A DNA stretch of 64,000 nt from Rhodococcus qingshengii JCM 15477 (GCF_023221595.1 NZ_CP096567.1:124001-188000), one strand, 5' to 3'. Positions 51,458-61,797 are shown, numbered from the stretch's first letter. Made by a program: numbers and translations. The notes: generated by a model not told the origin, from the letters alone.

Positions 51458-53335
51458 TTAGACGGTCTCGTCGCGGCCGTTTGCCTGGGCGTGTCCTTCT
51501 GCTGATTGCGCGAATTCGGGGGTATCGAAGATTTCGCCGCCGAGCGGATCGTCGAGTACTCCGTTGCCGGAGTATGCGATCGCACCGGTCGCCGGGTTCA
51601 CGTCGATGGAGTGCGAGGACACCTCGTGTACTGCGAGCACGAGATGCTCGTCGGTGTCCTGCTTCGGAAGATCCCGGGTCGAGGGAGCAAGGCCGGCGAA
51701 GGTGGCCGAGATGCCGCTGTGGTGGCGTTTTCCGCGGGCTTTCTCTGTCGGCAGCGGTTCCTCGCCGGTGGTGGCGCCCGAACCGTGTGAGGAGACGCGC
51801 AGGTATCGCGGGGTGGTGGCCACGTCGTAGCGGAATGCTTTGAGCATGGATACGCATGCGAGTACCAACACGATGGAGAAGGGCACCGCGGTCGCTATCG
51901 ACGCGGTTTGCAGCGCTGTCAACGAGCCACTTCCGCCGACGAGGAGTAGCACCGCTGCGGCCACTCCCTCGAGCACCGACCAGTAGACCCGTGTGATCTT
52001 CGGTGTCTCCAAATCGCCGCCGGTGGAGAGGATGTCGATGACCAGAGAGCCGGAGTCGGAGGAGGTGACGAAGAAGAACACCACCACTGCGATGGCGAGG
52101 ACACTGGTCACCGTGGACAAGGGAAGACCGTCGAGAAGATGGAACAAGGTCGTGTTGGTGTCGACTGCCCCGTCCGCTGTGAGCATGTCGCCGTCGTTGC
52201 GCTGACGCAGGATGCCGGAGTCCCCGAAGATCGTGAACCACAGAGATCCGATGACAGTGGGGGCGAGCAGTACGCCGAAAACGAATTCGCGGATGGTGCG
52301 CCCGCGCGAGATGCGCGCGATGAACATGCCGACGAACGGTGCCCAGCTCATCCACCAGCCCCAGTAGAAGATCGTCCACGCTCCAGCCCAACCGTCTTCG
52401 GCGAACGGAGACGTGCGCAGCATCAGCTCAGGCAAAGCCTGGACATATCCACCGAGGTTCTGCACCCAGGACTGCATCAGAAACAGGGTCGGGCCGAGTA
52501 CGAGGACGAAGATCGCGAGACTCGCGGCGAGAACCATGTTGATGTTCGAGAGCCACTTGAGGCCCTTGGAGACTCCGGAGACAACGGAGAACGTGGCCAG
52601 GCCGGTGACACAGGTGATCAGGACGACTGTCAGCACGTTTCCGGTCTCCACCCAGCCGAGGTAGTCCAGGCCGGCCGAAATCTGTTGTACGCCGAAACCG
52701 AGCGAGGTCGCGACACCGAACAACGTGCCGATGATCGCGATCGCGTCGATCGTATGCCCGATACCGCCTTCGATGCGAGCGCGTCCGAGGAGCGGTTCGA
52801 GCAGCCAACGGATCGAGAGCGGGCGACCCTTTCGGTAGGTCATGTACGCCAGACCCAGACCCACGACGACGTAGATGGCCCATGCGTGCAGACCCCAGTG
52901 GAACAGGGTCAGTTCCATCGCTTGATTGGCCGCGGCGTCCGTGGATCCAGCGACCCCGCCCGCGACCGGCGGGTTCACGTAATGCGAAAGCGGTTCTGCC
53001 ACTCCGTAGAACACCAGGCCGATACCCATACCGGCGCTGAAGAGCATCGCGAACCACGAGAGCATCCCGAACTCGGGCTGCTCGTCGTCACGTCCCAACC
53101 GGATGTTGCCGACACGGCTGACGCCGCAGTACAGCGCGAAAATCACGAAACCGGTGGCGGTGAGGATGTACCACCATCCGACGCCGTCGCTGATCGCTGA
53201 ATTCAGGGATCCGAACGCATCTTCCGCGGTACCTGCATAGACCACCGAAAACACGATCATGGCCACGATGACGATTGACGCGGGAACGAAAACCGGTTTT
53301 CGGATTCCCTGCCACGCTTCTTTCAGTGCGCTCAC
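51458..53335 (-). CDS. BCCT-family betaine/ectoine-type transporter
   Basis: A 625-residue BCCT transporter with 12 helices. The glycine-rich helix 3 motif lies in [20 protein letters not shown] (GMGIG, as in betaine carriers). The family signature is [32 protein letters not shown] (about 315-350). A C-terminal soluble extension of about 110 residues ends in an acidic tail, perhaps sensing osmolality as in BetP. GTG 53335 follows GAGGAGG. The substrate could be betaine, ectoine or both. Context with ehu and ectD favours compatible solutes. Confidence 0.9.
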   Translation of the reverse strand: MSALKEAWQGIRKPVFVPASIVIVAMIVFSVVYAGTAEDAFGSLNSAISDGVGWWYILTATGFVIFALYCGVSRVGNIRLGRDDEQPEFGMLSWFAMLFSAGMGIGLVFYGVAEPLSHYVNPPVAGGVAGSTDAAANQAMELTLFHWGLHAWAIYVVVGLGLAYMTYRKGRPLSIRWLLEPLLGRARIEGGIGHTIDAIAIIGTLFGVATSLGFGVQQISAGLDYLGWVETGNVLTVVLITCVTGLATFSVVSGVSKGLKWLSNINMVLAASLAIFVLVLGPTLFLMQSWVQNLGGYVQALPELMLRTSPFAEDGWAGAWTIFYWGWWMSWAPFVGMFIARISRGRTIREFVFGVLLAPTVIGSLWFTIFGDSGILRQRNDGDMLTADGAVDTNTTLFHLLDGLPLSTVTSVLAIAVVVFFFVTSSDSGSLVIDILSTGGDLETPKITRVYWSVLEGVAAAVLLLVGGSGSLTALQTASIATAVPFSIVLVLACVSMLKAFRYDVATTPRYLRVSSHGSGATTGEEPLPTEKARGKRHHSGISATFAGLAPSTRDLPKQDTDEHLVLAVHEVSSHSIDVNPATGAIAYSGNGVLDDPLGGEIFDTPEFAQSAEGHAQANGRDETV

Positions 53336-53688
53336 GTGTCCTCCTCAGGAAGCCACCACATCGGACGATCACGGCACGAACACAACACCCGCAGGAGCCG
53401 TGTATCGCGCTCACCCGACATGGCGACGGATGTCGACTAGTAGGCGTGCTCGAGCTTGTCCGACCGTAGAGGCTGGTACGGCGATTGCTCAAATCGCAGC
53501 CGATGGATCCGGTGAGGAAGTGCCTTCGTTGCGATACGAGAATGGGATGCTAGGACAGGTACTTCTCATTTCTTCATAGTGGTCTCGCCAGACTTCGACA
53601 GACGAGATGCCCACAGCCGGGATATGTTGCCGGACACTCTCCTGCCGGGATAGAGTTTCGGCTCTGATGAGGCAGCGGCAGAGAACGC
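53336..53688. other. 353-bp intergenic stretch
   Basis: Divergent promoter region of the BCCT gene and the small genes to the right. No gene seen. Confidence 0.4.
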
Positions 53689-53781
53689 ATGAATGATCAC
53701 GACACTGCGCCTATCCTGGTGCCGCTAGCGGCAGCAATGTCATGCGTTGTCCTTGTGGCGATGTTGTTTCTCATCCTGTAG
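53689..53781 (+). CDS. 30-aa single-helix membrane microprotein
   Basis: MNDHDTAPILVPLAAAMSCV VLVAMLFLIL: a short acidic start and one membrane helix running to the end. The ribosome site (GGCAGAGAA) is weak. Unknown function. Confidence 0.42.
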   Translation: MNDHDTAPILVPLAAAMSCVVLVAMLFLIL

Positions 53782-53961
53782 CGGAGACACGAGTCCACTC
53801 GTCGGGTCGCTTGCGCGTTGCTGCCCGATCCTCGGATTTCACTCGTCCGCTATCTTCACCCCTTGGCCGAAGCGCATTCGATCGTATCGGCGCGAAAGCA
53901 TGTGGGAACGCCGCTACCTGCACGCCCTTTCCCGAGGGCAAGACATGACGGGGAACCGACC

Positions 53962-54459
53962 GTGAACAGAAAATCGGACCGAACACTTCCTCCAGCACAC
54001 CGCGGCACTCTCGTCCGGCGACGCATCGTCCGACTGTTCAGCGCGCTTCTGATTCCAGCAGCGTTGACGATGTCGTGCTCGACGAGCGGCGATCCGAACA
54101 ACGAGGTTGCTGGCGCGGAGACCGGCCAGATGACAAGAAGTCGGCCTACCGTGGTGGCATCGATGCAACCTGCTGCGCCGCACTCGCGAATCGCTCATCC
54201 ATCTCCCGGTACAGAAACCTACGAAGTCACCCCCGAAGGACTGACAACCGCAGTCAACGTCCCGCTCGAGATCTCGGCGGCAGAACTCGCCCAGAGTTGC
54301 ACCGACGTCCGACCCACGGTGATGACATTCGGCGGCGATGTCGACGCGGTGCTGGCAATGATCCAAGCAACCGCCGTCAGATCGTGGAAGAACGCCACCC
54401 CTCCCGAACAAGCAGCAATCATCGCAGCGCTGCGTGCCGCAGCGAGTGGTGAATGCTGA
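53962..54459 (+). CDS. LpqV-like lipoprotein
   Basis: From GTG 53962 the protein has a basic signal (RRRIVRLFSALLIPAALTMS C), where Cys follows a lipobox LTMSC. The mature C-terminal half reads VTPEGLTTAVNVPLEISAAE LAQSCTDVRP and ATPPEQAAIIAALRAAASGE C. This closely follows the arrangement of mycobacterial LpqV, including the final GE/AEC. ATG 53945 is not in frame. LpqV has no known biochemical role. It is likely a membrane-anchored extracytoplasmic protein. Confidence 0.75.
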   Translation: MNRKSDRTLPPAHRGTLVRRRIVRLFSALLIPAALTMSCSTSGDPNNEVAGAETGQMTRSRPTVVASMQPAAPHSRIAHPSPGTETYEVTPEGLTTAVNVPLEISAAELAQSCTDVRPTVMTFGGDVDAVLAMIQATAVRSWKNATPPEQAAIIAALRAAASGEC

Positions 54460-54974
54460 GCATCCAAGGAGCAGGCGGTCTGCGCCGAATGTCTTGCTGC
54501 CCGGGGAATTGGCTGACCGGGCTGTACCCGTCCGCCGGGCGAGACGGCGGCCCGGCCAGTGCTTGCACCGACACGTCTGGCTGCTGGTGACGACCGATCG
54601 GGACCGGGTGGCGGGCCTGGGGCAGTCCGTACCTGCTCTAGATCCCTGGTCGAAACGAAGCCCGCCTCCGTGAATCTTCTTCGCCGATTTTCGATTCAGC
54701 AGAAGGGCCCATGCGTCATGGGCTGTGTGCTCGGCGTCGACGATGTTCGAGGAAAACCCCGACCAGATACTTCTCGGCCGGAGTTTCGATTTCCGATATC
54801 CGGCTACTCGTACGGTGCGGCAAGACAGTCATACGAGTTCGGGGCTGCCGCGCACGGCCTGCCTACCGGCTGTCACTCGCCGGGGGTGGGTCGCCCTAGT
54901 AGTGACAGTGTTTGCGCAGGCTTACGAATTTTCTCGCTCGCGCCGCCCAGGGTTGCGCCGCTACGCTGACGTGC
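54460..54974. other. 515-bp stretch without a clear gene
   Basis: A frame near 54725 has a short hydrophobic segment but no convincing start or family. Nothing else is seen. Confidence 0.35.
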
Positions 54975-55100
54975 ATGGACCGTTGGCCGAAGTACATCGT
55001 GCCCGCAGCCATTCTGGGCTCTGTCATCGCCGTCATCGCCTGGACTGCGACGTTGACGCATCCGTCCGGCGCGCCGCTAGGGCACGGAAAAGTTCGCTGA
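54975..55100 (+). CDS. 41-aa single-helix membrane microprotein
   Basis: MDRWPKYIVPAAILGSVIAV IAWTATLTHPSGAPLGHGKV R: one membrane helix with a polar tail. No clear ribosome site. Unknown function. Confidence 0.4.
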   Translation: MDRWPKYIVPAAILGSVIAVIAWTATLTHPSGAPLGHGKVR

Positions 55101-55382
55101 ACACCGAAAGTGCTTGACCAGGAACGATAAACGTCAATCCCGCGCTCTGGAGCCGCCGCGCCTTTTGATTGCCTTTACCCGGCGGTGGTGGCGGGTTAGG
55201 CTGCCCACGGTCCGCAGTGAGTACACCCCCCGCAGTTGCGTGCTTGCAGCGGACCACCTGGATTGCATGCCCGGTGCCTGTTCAGCTCGGGTGTGTATCG
55301 GTCCGTCGGAGTCTCGTCACCTGTAGGAGCCGGCGGGCCGTCTGAACTGCGCGTCCGTCTCCCCGGACTGCGGCGCGCACCA

Positions 55383-55418
55383 GCCCACCCGGCGTCCCCG
55401 ACGGCACGCCGGGTGGGC
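55383..55418. terminator. perfect 13-bp inverted repeat
   Basis: GCCCACCCGGCGT and ACGCCGGGTGGGC pair perfectly around a 10-base loop. Terminator-like but far from any gene end, so it may be part of a structured RNA or an operator. Confidence 0.45.
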
Positions 55419-55463
55419 ACTCCCAAACGCATGTCGCCATCCGTGGCGGCCGGCGACATGCAC

Positions 55464-55504
55464 GGCCCGCCGGATGACGTACCTCGCGGCGAACCCGGCG
55501 GGCC
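55464..55504. other. 10-bp inverted repeat
   Basis: GGCCCGCCGG and CCGGCGGGCC pair around a 21-base loop, 45 bases after the first hairpin. Confidence 0.4.
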
Positions 55505-55874
55505 ACCTCAGGGTTGGTGATATCAGAAACCGCCGATGAGAACAGCTGCCGTCCTCTATGAGGTCGATGTACTGCCCGTGGACACGTGTGCTGTTCCCTT
55601 CCACTCGGGACCAGCAAACTGACGCCAGAACCCGGCCGTGGCAGGTAGGTGCACGCGCGAATGGGATTTTCACTCACTGGTGGTGACGACAGGAGTATCT
55701 CCGAATCAGCTCTTCTGCTGGTCAGGTTTCGCCGATCGCACTCGCTTCTCGGCGCGACGCAAGATGGCGCGGGGTCAACGCATCAAGAACTTCAGCCTTC
55801 GCCGCGTCGTCGAATGCTGCACACGAGGGTGATGTTTCGTTCGAGTGGCGGGTTCGGAGCAGTATCATTCGAGA

Positions 55875-56801
55875 GTGACCGCGAGCGGGGCACCGATTGT
55901 CCGCGTCGAGCACCTCACCCGGAAGTTCGGTGTTCGCCGAGGAATCGTCGATGTCGATTTCGGCATCGAGACCGGGGAGGTGTTCGGGTTCCTGGGCCCG
56001 AACGGTGCAGGTAAGTCCACGACCATTCGGATCCTCCTCGGCTTGTATCGACCGACGTCGGGGCTGGCGCGGGTGTTCGGGCTCGATCCGACACGCGAAG
56101 CCGCACAGATCCTGCACCGGATCGGTTATCTACCGGGCGAAGTGACGTTGCATCCCCGTCTCACCGGAGGCGAGCACCTCGACAGATTCGCACACATCCG
56201 AGGAATGGCTGATCTGGGGTACCGGGACCAGTTGGTGGATCGGTTCGGTGCCGAGCTCGACCGGCCGACCCACACCTTGTCGAAAGGAAACAGACAGAAG
56301 ATCGGGCTTGTGATGGCGTTCATGCACCGACCCGAGCTGTTGGTCTTGGACGAGCCGACATCCGGGCTCGATCCACTCATGCAGGACGAATTCGCGGACC
56401 TGGTGCACGAGACCACGAAGGAAGGGCGGACCATCTTGTTCTCCTCACACGACCTCGACGAGGTGCAGCGGCTCGTCGAGCGAGTGTGCATCCTGAGAGA
56501 AGGGCGTGTGGTGATTACCGCCAGCGTCGAGAGCCTGCGTCGAAGTTCGCCGCGATCGATCGAACTGCGCTTCGACCACGATGCCCGCCCGGAGGTGTTC
56601 GCCCGGCTCGACGGCGTTGAGGTGCGCGCCTACGAGGGCGGCCGGATCACAGTGACGGTCACCGGCCCGGTGGCGCCGCTGCTGCGAACGGCAGCCGATC
56701 AGGGTGCGGTGGACATCGCCGCGGGGCATGCGGACCTCGACGAACTTTTCTTGAGCTACTACCGCAGGACCCCCGATTCTGGGATGCCGGATGTCCACTG
56801 A
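55875..56801 (+). CDS. ABC transporter ATP-binding protein
   Basis: About 308 residues from GTG 55875 (VTASGAPIVRVEHL). Walker A is FLGPNGAGKSTTIRILLG, the signature is HTLSKGNRQKIGLVMAF (a variant of LSGGQ), and Walker B is LLVLDEPTSGLDPLMQDEF, with the H-loop SSHDLDEVQRLVERV. The C-terminal 80 residues are the added domain of drug/antibiotic-type exporters (CcmA/DrrA branch). It overlaps the permease gene by 11 bases and must work with it. Confidence 0.9.
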   Translation: MTASGAPIVRVEHLTRKFGVRRGIVDVDFGIETGEVFGFLGPNGAGKSTTIRILLGLYRPTSGLARVFGLDPTREAAQILHRIGYLPGEVTLHPRLTGGEHLDRFAHIRGMADLGYRDQLVDRFGAELDRPTHTLSKGNRQKIGLVMAFMHRPELLVLDEPTSGLDPLMQDEFADLVHETTKEGRTILFSSHDLDEVQRLVERVCILREGRVVITASVESLRRSSPRSIELRFDHDARPEVFARLDGVEVRAYEGGRITVTVTGPVAPLLRTAADQGAVDIAAGHADLDELFLSYYRRTPDSGMPDVH

Positions 56802-57579
56802 CGTCGTCCGGCTCGATCTACTGCTCCGGCGACGATCCATCGTCGGCTATTCGCTCGGAATGGCTGTCTACGCCCTCGTCATCGTCGCGCTGTACCCGGC
56901 CTTTCAGCACGAAACCGGACTCGATCAGTTCACCTCGGAAAACTCCACCGTTGCAGCACTGTTCGGTATCAGTGGACCGCTGACGTCGGCATCGGGATGG
57001 TTGAATGCGAATCTGTACGCCAACTTCTTGCCCCTGATCATTCTGCTGCTCAACATAGGTTATGGAGCGTCGTGCATCGCCGGTCAGAATGAAGACGGGA
57101 CCCTCGGACTGGTCGTGACCCTGCCGCTGAGCCGCACCCGAATCGCGCTGCAGAAGGTCGCGGCAATGTGGCTGGTCGCGGTGCCGGTGTCGCTGGTGAT
57201 CGCGTTCTGTGTGTTCGCCGGACGCGGATTCGACGTACGGATCGGCACAGGTGCGCTGATCGGTGTCACGGTGTCCCTGCTGTTGCTGGGTATCGATTTC
57301 GGGGCGCTGGCGATGCTGATCGGCGTGTCGACAGGAAGTCGTCCGATAGCGTTGGGCGTGGCATCGATGATCGCTGCAGCTGCGTATCTGATCAATTCGC
57401 TTGCGCCCGTTGTGGTCTGGCTTCGTCCGGCCAGACTGGTCTCTCCGTTCTTCTACGCGGTCGGGGACAATCAACTCGTCGAAGGTGTGTCCGTTTCTGC
57501 GTTCGTCGTCCTCACCGCGATCGCGGTGGTGTTGTCGTGGAGCGCGATTGCGGCGTTCGGCCACCTCGATGTCAATTGA
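56791..57579 (+). CDS. ABC-2 type transporter permease
   Basis: A 262-residue protein with six membrane helices (SIVGYSLGMAVYALVIVALY, FLPLIILLLNIGYGASCIAG, MWLVAVPVSLVIAFCVFAG and so on). QNEDGTLGLVVTLPLSRTRI ALQK is the cytoplasmic loop typical of ABC-2 permeases. With the preceding ATPase it makes an exporter of unknown substrate, by analogy for lipids, antibiotics or small hydrophobic compounds. Confidence 0.85.
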   Translation: MSTDVVRLDLLLRRRSIVGYSLGMAVYALVIVALYPAFQHETGLDQFTSENSTVAALFGISGPLTSASGWLNANLYANFLPLIILLLNIGYGASCIAGQNEDGTLGLVVTLPLSRTRIALQKVAAMWLVAVPVSLVIAFCVFAGRGFDVRIGTGALIGVTVSLLLLGIDFGALAMLIGVSTGSRPIALGVASMIAAAAYLINSLAPVVVWLRPARLVSPFFYAVGDNQLVEGVSVSAFVVLTAIAVVLSWSAIAAFGHLDVN

Positions 57580-57979
57580 TGCACCCCGTCGACTTCCGTT
57601 CGAGCTGTGAGCAACCTGCCAAGCGTGCCGCGGGAGAAGGACAAGCGCTGCCAATGCGTCACCTTCAAGAGCGGGGAGATCAATGCCTGGGAGCAACAGC
57701 GCCAGTGGTGGGCACGCTGAACGTGCATGGAGGCCAACTGAGGTCTGATCGAGATTGAGAAGTTTTTCCGCGCAGCGTTGTTCATGGCGAATTGCGGCAT
57801 TTTTGCTCGGAAGAAGTGTCCGTTTGTGATTTGTCTTCAGCCTGTGTGCGAGCCACGCGTCCGCCCGCGGTGGTCATGCCGTTGTGCGCGGACCCGCACC
57901 GTGGTTGTGGAACGGAGACGGTCGCGTCTGAGCTTGGGCCAACACCAACAAGCGGTATGGGCCTCATGCAGCCGGTTTT
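57580..57979. other. 400-bp stretch without a gene
   Basis: Between convergent genes; no gene or strong terminator seen. Confidence 0.4.
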
Positions 57980-58575
57980 CTACGAGGTGAGAATCTGACC
58001 GGTGCCGCTCACCCAGCGAATCCATCCACCTTGAAAGTTGGTTTGCCGACCGTCCGGCACCTCGAACTCGTCGGATGTCGGTAGCCCGAAGCGTCCACTC
58101 TCGAATCCTTGACGCCCCACGCGTCGAAGATCGCCCCGTAGACGGGATGGGTACCGGCTTCCGAGAAGTAGATGTTGCCGTGCTCGTACCTGTTGAACCG
58201 TGCCGAATTGTCGGGTGTGCTCAGCTCACCGCTGATGGGCCAACCGACTCCCGACGTCGGACCTCCGACCGCGGCGTACTTTTCCCCGATCTGCCCGTAG
58301 ACCTCCCAGGCACCGGTGGACTCCGTCCAGTAGATGGCTCCATCGGCGAATTGCTGGATTTGTCCACCATTGCGTTCCTCTTCGCCGTTGACGCAGCGAC
58401 CGAGCGGACCGTCTTCCCCGCCGATCGAGATGTATCGGGCGCCGATCGCCCCATGTGGGAGACAACAGTTCGCCCCGTCGTCGGAGAACCATGAGCAGGC
58501 TCCCACCCAGATCAGAAGCGCCAGCACCGCCGTCGCTCGGATTCCGCGAATGAACACCATGGCGCATCGCCCCAT
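57980..58575 (-). pseudogene. LGFP-repeat lipoprotein, frameshifted near the end
   Basis: The N-terminus ends LALLIWVGAC, a lipobox. Three LGFP repeats follow (GAIGARYISIGGEDGPLGRC; YGQIGEKYAAVGGPTSGVGW PISGE; YGAIFDAWG). Near 58080 one base is missing: the frame changes from DASGYRH to PTSDEFEVPDGRQTNFQGGW IRWVSGTGQILTS, which completes the fourth repeat and stops at 57980. LGFP repeats anchor secreted proteins to the mycolic acid-containing wall. Without the shift the protein would end with an unrelated 20-residue tail at 58009. Confidence 0.75.
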
Positions 58576-58763
58576 TTATCGACTGTTCTTCGAGCATCCC
58601 ACACAGGAAGACGAGGGCACCAGGTTGATGTGTAGACGAAGTTTGCTTCAATTGTTCAGCGATTTCGCCCGTGCACCGTCGCGCAGCCAGATATATCCTC
58701 GAAGGTAGGCGAACAGCGAGTTCACCCTCTGCTCCGGTAGGTCTGGAGATCAAGGAGAGCGCT

Positions 58764-59147
58764 ATGAGCACACAAGATCCCCACATCGCGTCGGCATCCG
58801 CCACGCCCTTCCACAAACCGAAGCGGGAAAAGGTACCTCACTCGTCGACGTCTCCGGCAGAGGCGGACATCGAGCACACCAATGCCGGTCGAATGTGGAT
58901 AGCAGTTGCCATGGGCGCCATCGTCGTCATCATTTTGTTGATCTTCATCCTGCAGAACACCAAGCAGGTCGCCATCTCGTTCTTCGCCTGGGACTTCGAA
59001 CTGCCGCTCGGGGTGGCTCTGCTTTTCGCCGCTATCGGCGGGGTACTGGTGATGGCCTCCGTAGGCGGTGCGCGGATCTGGCAACTGCGCCGCGCCTACA
59101 GGAAGACCGAACCCGCTCCGGAACCCACGACGGACCCGAAGGACTGA
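58764..59147 (+). CDS. LapA/DUF1049-type two-helix membrane protein
   Basis: A 127-residue protein from ATG 58764 with AAGGAG six bases upstream. The cytoplasmic N-terminus is polar. Two membrane helices follow: MWIAVAMGAIVVIILLIFIL and LGVALLFAAIGGVLVMASVG, with QNTKQVAISFFAWDFELPLG between them, the LapA (DUF1049) pattern. In enteric bacteria LapA helps regulate lipopolysaccharide synthesis. In mycolata its role is unknown. Confidence 0.82.
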   Translation: MSTQDPHIASASATPFHKPKREKVPHSSTSPAEADIEHTNAGRMWIAVAMGAIVVIILLIFILQNTKQVAISFFAWDFELPLGVALLFAAIGGVLVMASVGGARIWQLRRAYRKTEPAPEPTTDPKD

Positions 59148-59204
59148 CACTTCGGCCCTACCCGCCAAGCGCACATATAATTGACCCGGCCATTCGGCGC
59201 TGAC

Positions 59205-60589
59205 GGGTCTATCTCGTTAAGGGTGTTTCGGCCGGTATCCATTAGTAAGTTTCCGATCCCGGCCAACGATCGGCGAACGTGATCGCAAACGCATTCAGAG
59301 CAGGCTTCCACCGTGTAATCCATCGTGCCTGCCCTTTGCCTGTCGGGTCGAGCGAACGCGTCACCAAATAGAGGCACTTGAGCGCAGCAGCCTCGGTGGG
59401 GAAATGCCCACGAGCCTTGACAGCCCTCCGATACCGGGCATTCAAGGACTCAATAGCGTTGGTAGAGCACAGCACTCGCCGTATCTCGGTGTCGTAATCG
59501 AGGAACGGGATGAACTCCTGCCAGGCGTTGTTCCACAATCGAATGATCGCCGGATACGTCTTGCCCCAACGGTCTGCGAGATCGTCGAACGCTGCACTCG
59601 CGGCGGCCTCGGTCGGGGCAGTGTAGATCGGCTTGAGATCGTGTTTGAGCGCATCCCAATGCTGCCGCGACGACAACCGAAACGTATTGCGGATCAAATG
59701 GATCACACACGTTTGGACCGTGGTCGCCGGCCACACATTCTCGACGACCTCCGGTAGACCTTTTAATCCGTCGCAGACCAGGAAGAACACATCCCGAGTA
59801 CCCCGATTACGGATATCCGTCAGCACGGACATCCAAAATTTGGCGCCCTCACCGCCGGTCCCGGCCCACAAACCGAGTACGTCCCGGTGCCCGTCGAGGC
59901 TGACACCGATCGCCGCGTAGATCGGGCGGTTCGCGACCTGCCCATCCCGAACTTTGACCACGATCGCATCGATGAAGATCGCTGCGTACACCTCGTCGAG
60001 CGGACGGGCAGCCCAGTCCTGCATTTCCTCGAGCACTTTGTCGGTGATCCGTGAGATGGTCTCTTTCGAGACCGAAGCGCCGTAGATTTCAGCGAAGTGA
60101 GCACTGATCTCACCGGTCGTTAATCCTTTGGCGTACAACGACAACACGATCTCATCGACCCCGTTCAATCGACGTTGTCGCTTTTTGACGATCTGCGGCT
60201 CGAACGTCCCTTCCCGATCACGAGGGACCTCGATCGGAACATGACCGGTCGCCTCGGTCAACACAGTCTTCGACCGAGTCCCGTTGCGAATATTCGTCGA
60301 CTCCCGCTCCGGCGGGGCTTGGTTCTTGTCGTGCCCGAGGTGCTCGGTCATCTCCTCGTTCAATGCAGTTTCCAGAACGGTTTTGGTGAACTGCTTGAGC
60401 AAACCGTCCGGACCGGTCAGCGACAGACCCTGCTCCTTCGCCAACCTGACCAGCTCCGCAGCCGCCGCAGCTTCCGCGGAGGGCTCGGCCCTCTTCTTCG
60501 TCACATCTTCCAGTGTCGTCATCTCGGCACCTCCTCGCCAAGCATTCACTCAGCGTCTCGGGCCAAAACACCGATTACGAAACAGTCCC
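59205..60589. mobile_element. IS256-family insertion sequence
   Basis: About 1385 bp. The ends GGGTCTATCTCGTTAAGGGTGTTTCGGCC and the complement of GGCCAAAACACCGATTACGAAACAGTCCC are imperfect inverted repeats. One transposase is encoded. No clear 8-9 bp target duplication flanks it. Confidence 0.88.
59242..60522 (-). CDS. IS256-family transposase
   Basis: About 426 residues from ATG 60522 (MTTLEDVTKKRAEP); a longer frame starts at 60549. The Mutator-like DDE core is seen in VYAAIFIDAIVVKVRDG (Asp), RDVFFLVCDGLKGLPEVVEN (Asp) and CSTNAIESLNARYRRAVKAR GHFP (Glu), with NAWQEFIPFLDYDTEIRRV before it. It appears intact, so the element may be active. Confidence 0.93.
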   Translation of the reverse strand: MTTLEDVTKKRAEPSAEAAAAAELVRLAKEQGLSLTGPDGLLKQFTKTVLETALNEEMTEHLGHDKNQAPPERESTNIRNGTRSKTVLTEATGHVPIEVPRDREGTFEPQIVKKRQRRLNGVDEIVLSLYAKGLTTGEISAHFAEIYGASVSKETISRITDKVLEEMQDWAARPLDEVYAAIFIDAIVVKVRDGQVANRPIYAAIGVSLDGHRDVLGLWAGTGGEGAKFWMSVLTDIRNRGTRDVFFLVCDGLKGLPEVVENVWPATTVQTCVIHLIRNTFRLSSRQHWDALKHDLKPIYTAPTEAAASAAFDDLADRWGKTYPAIIRLWNNAWQEFIPFLDYDTEIRRVLCSTNAIESLNARYRRAVKARGHFPTEAAALKCLYLVTRSLDPTGKGQARWITRWKPALNAFAITFADRWPGSETY

Positions 60590-60645
60590 GCCGCCCCCGG
60601 ACAGATCGTTCAAAGGCAGTTCGACCTGCCGGGTAAGGGCGAATA

Positions 60646-61578
60646 TCACTCTCCGGGGGCAGACCGCGGGGCGGGGAGTTCGTGCTTTCGTAAGATCTGC
60701 GAGAGGCAGAGCGGATCTTCGACCGGGGCCAGGTGTCCGGTCTTCGGGAGAAGGATCACCGAGGCGGTGTGGTCCTTCACCACGTGGTACACGGCCTGGC
60801 GGCGAGAGACGGGGTCGTCAGCGCCGGCCGCGACGGTCATCGGGGCATGCCGGGTCCAGATGGTGAATCTGTCCTTGCTCAGCAGTGGTCGCGATCGGGT
60901 GGGGTGGCAGTAGGCGCCGACGTTGCAGAACCAGGTCACCAGCTCGGGGGAGGGCATGAACTGTGGTCCGGTGACGTGTTCGAGATAGTGCTGCGCTGCG
61001 TCGATGTCGGTGCTTCTGCGCCACAGGAACCGTCGCAGGGCGCCCCAGGAATACCAGCGGGAGCGACAGAGTCACTCCGGGTTGATCAGGACTGTTCCGA
61101 CGACACGAGGGTGGGGTGTGGAGGAAAGGACGATGGCGCCGCCCAAGGCATGACCTATCAGCACGATGGATTTCTCGCCGAGCGTGTCGGTGACCTCGTC
61201 GAGCCAGCGGCCGTAGTGATCGAGGTCGGCGGATTGTGGGCGGCGGGCGGCGCTCATCCCTGGTTCGCCGGGTAGGTCGACGACGAATACTCTTCGGGTG
61301 CGGGCGATCTCAGCGAGCGCGGGTTCGAGCAGTGCGGCGCTCAATCCGGCGCCGGGGATGATCACAGCTGCCGGTAGCGGTGATGGAGAGCCGACTGCGA
61401 GCACAAGGGTATCGCTCAATGACGTACGCAGTCGCTGCAGTGTCCAGGGCAGTGTCCAGGTCTGCAGGATCTGGCGCGCGGAGGTGTGCAGTTGCAGTTC
61501 GTCGCCGGGGCAGCGGAACCCGGATTCGAGGGGCACGTCATGCGAAACGATCGAGGTATGAGGTGTGGGGTGGTTCAT
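60646..61578 (-). pseudogene. alpha/beta hydrolase with an in-frame stop
   Basis: ATG 61578 has AGGAGAG upstream. The fold is visible: LPAAVIIPGAGLSAALLEPA L (oxyanion strand), RRVFVVDLPGEPGMS, and the nucleophile elbow IVLIGHALGGAIVLS, where Ala replaces the usual Ser (GHALG). A TGA at 61072-61074 interrupts LINPE*LCRSRWYSWGALRR. The same frame continues MTVAAGADDPVSRRQAVYHV V and KTGHLAPVEDP (catalytic His) to 60646. The stop and missing Ser suggest a dead enzyme. Confidence 0.75.
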
Positions 61579-61797
61579 GGCTCTCCTGGTTGAACGGGAC
61601 AGCATCGAGCTGCCGCCGACCAGACTTCCCGGCACACCGTGCGCCACAGTAACCGACGATCATCAAAAGTCAGGCATCCGACACCATGCGGACACGCCGC
61701 TGTGCGGTGATGCATCAGTTCTGTCTCCGGCTGTTCCTCCGGCTGTTTCTGGTTGTCGTGTGAGATTGCCTCCTGACCCGAGTGGGCGGGTGCGCAT

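Larger units (their letters stand above)
55101..55874. other. 774-bp GC-rich non-coding stretch with hairpins
   Basis: No gene supported on either strand. Two strong inverted repeats lie near its centre (55383-55418 and 55464-55504). The right end should hold the promoter of the ABC operon. Confidence 0.4.

Noticed and set aside
52139..53200. 353-codon plus-strand frame
   Set aside because: Antisense to the BCCT transporter; Asp/Arg/His-rich shadow.
54725..55117. 130-codon plus-strand frame
   Set aside because: No family, no ribosome site, and it overlaps the better 54975 microprotein.
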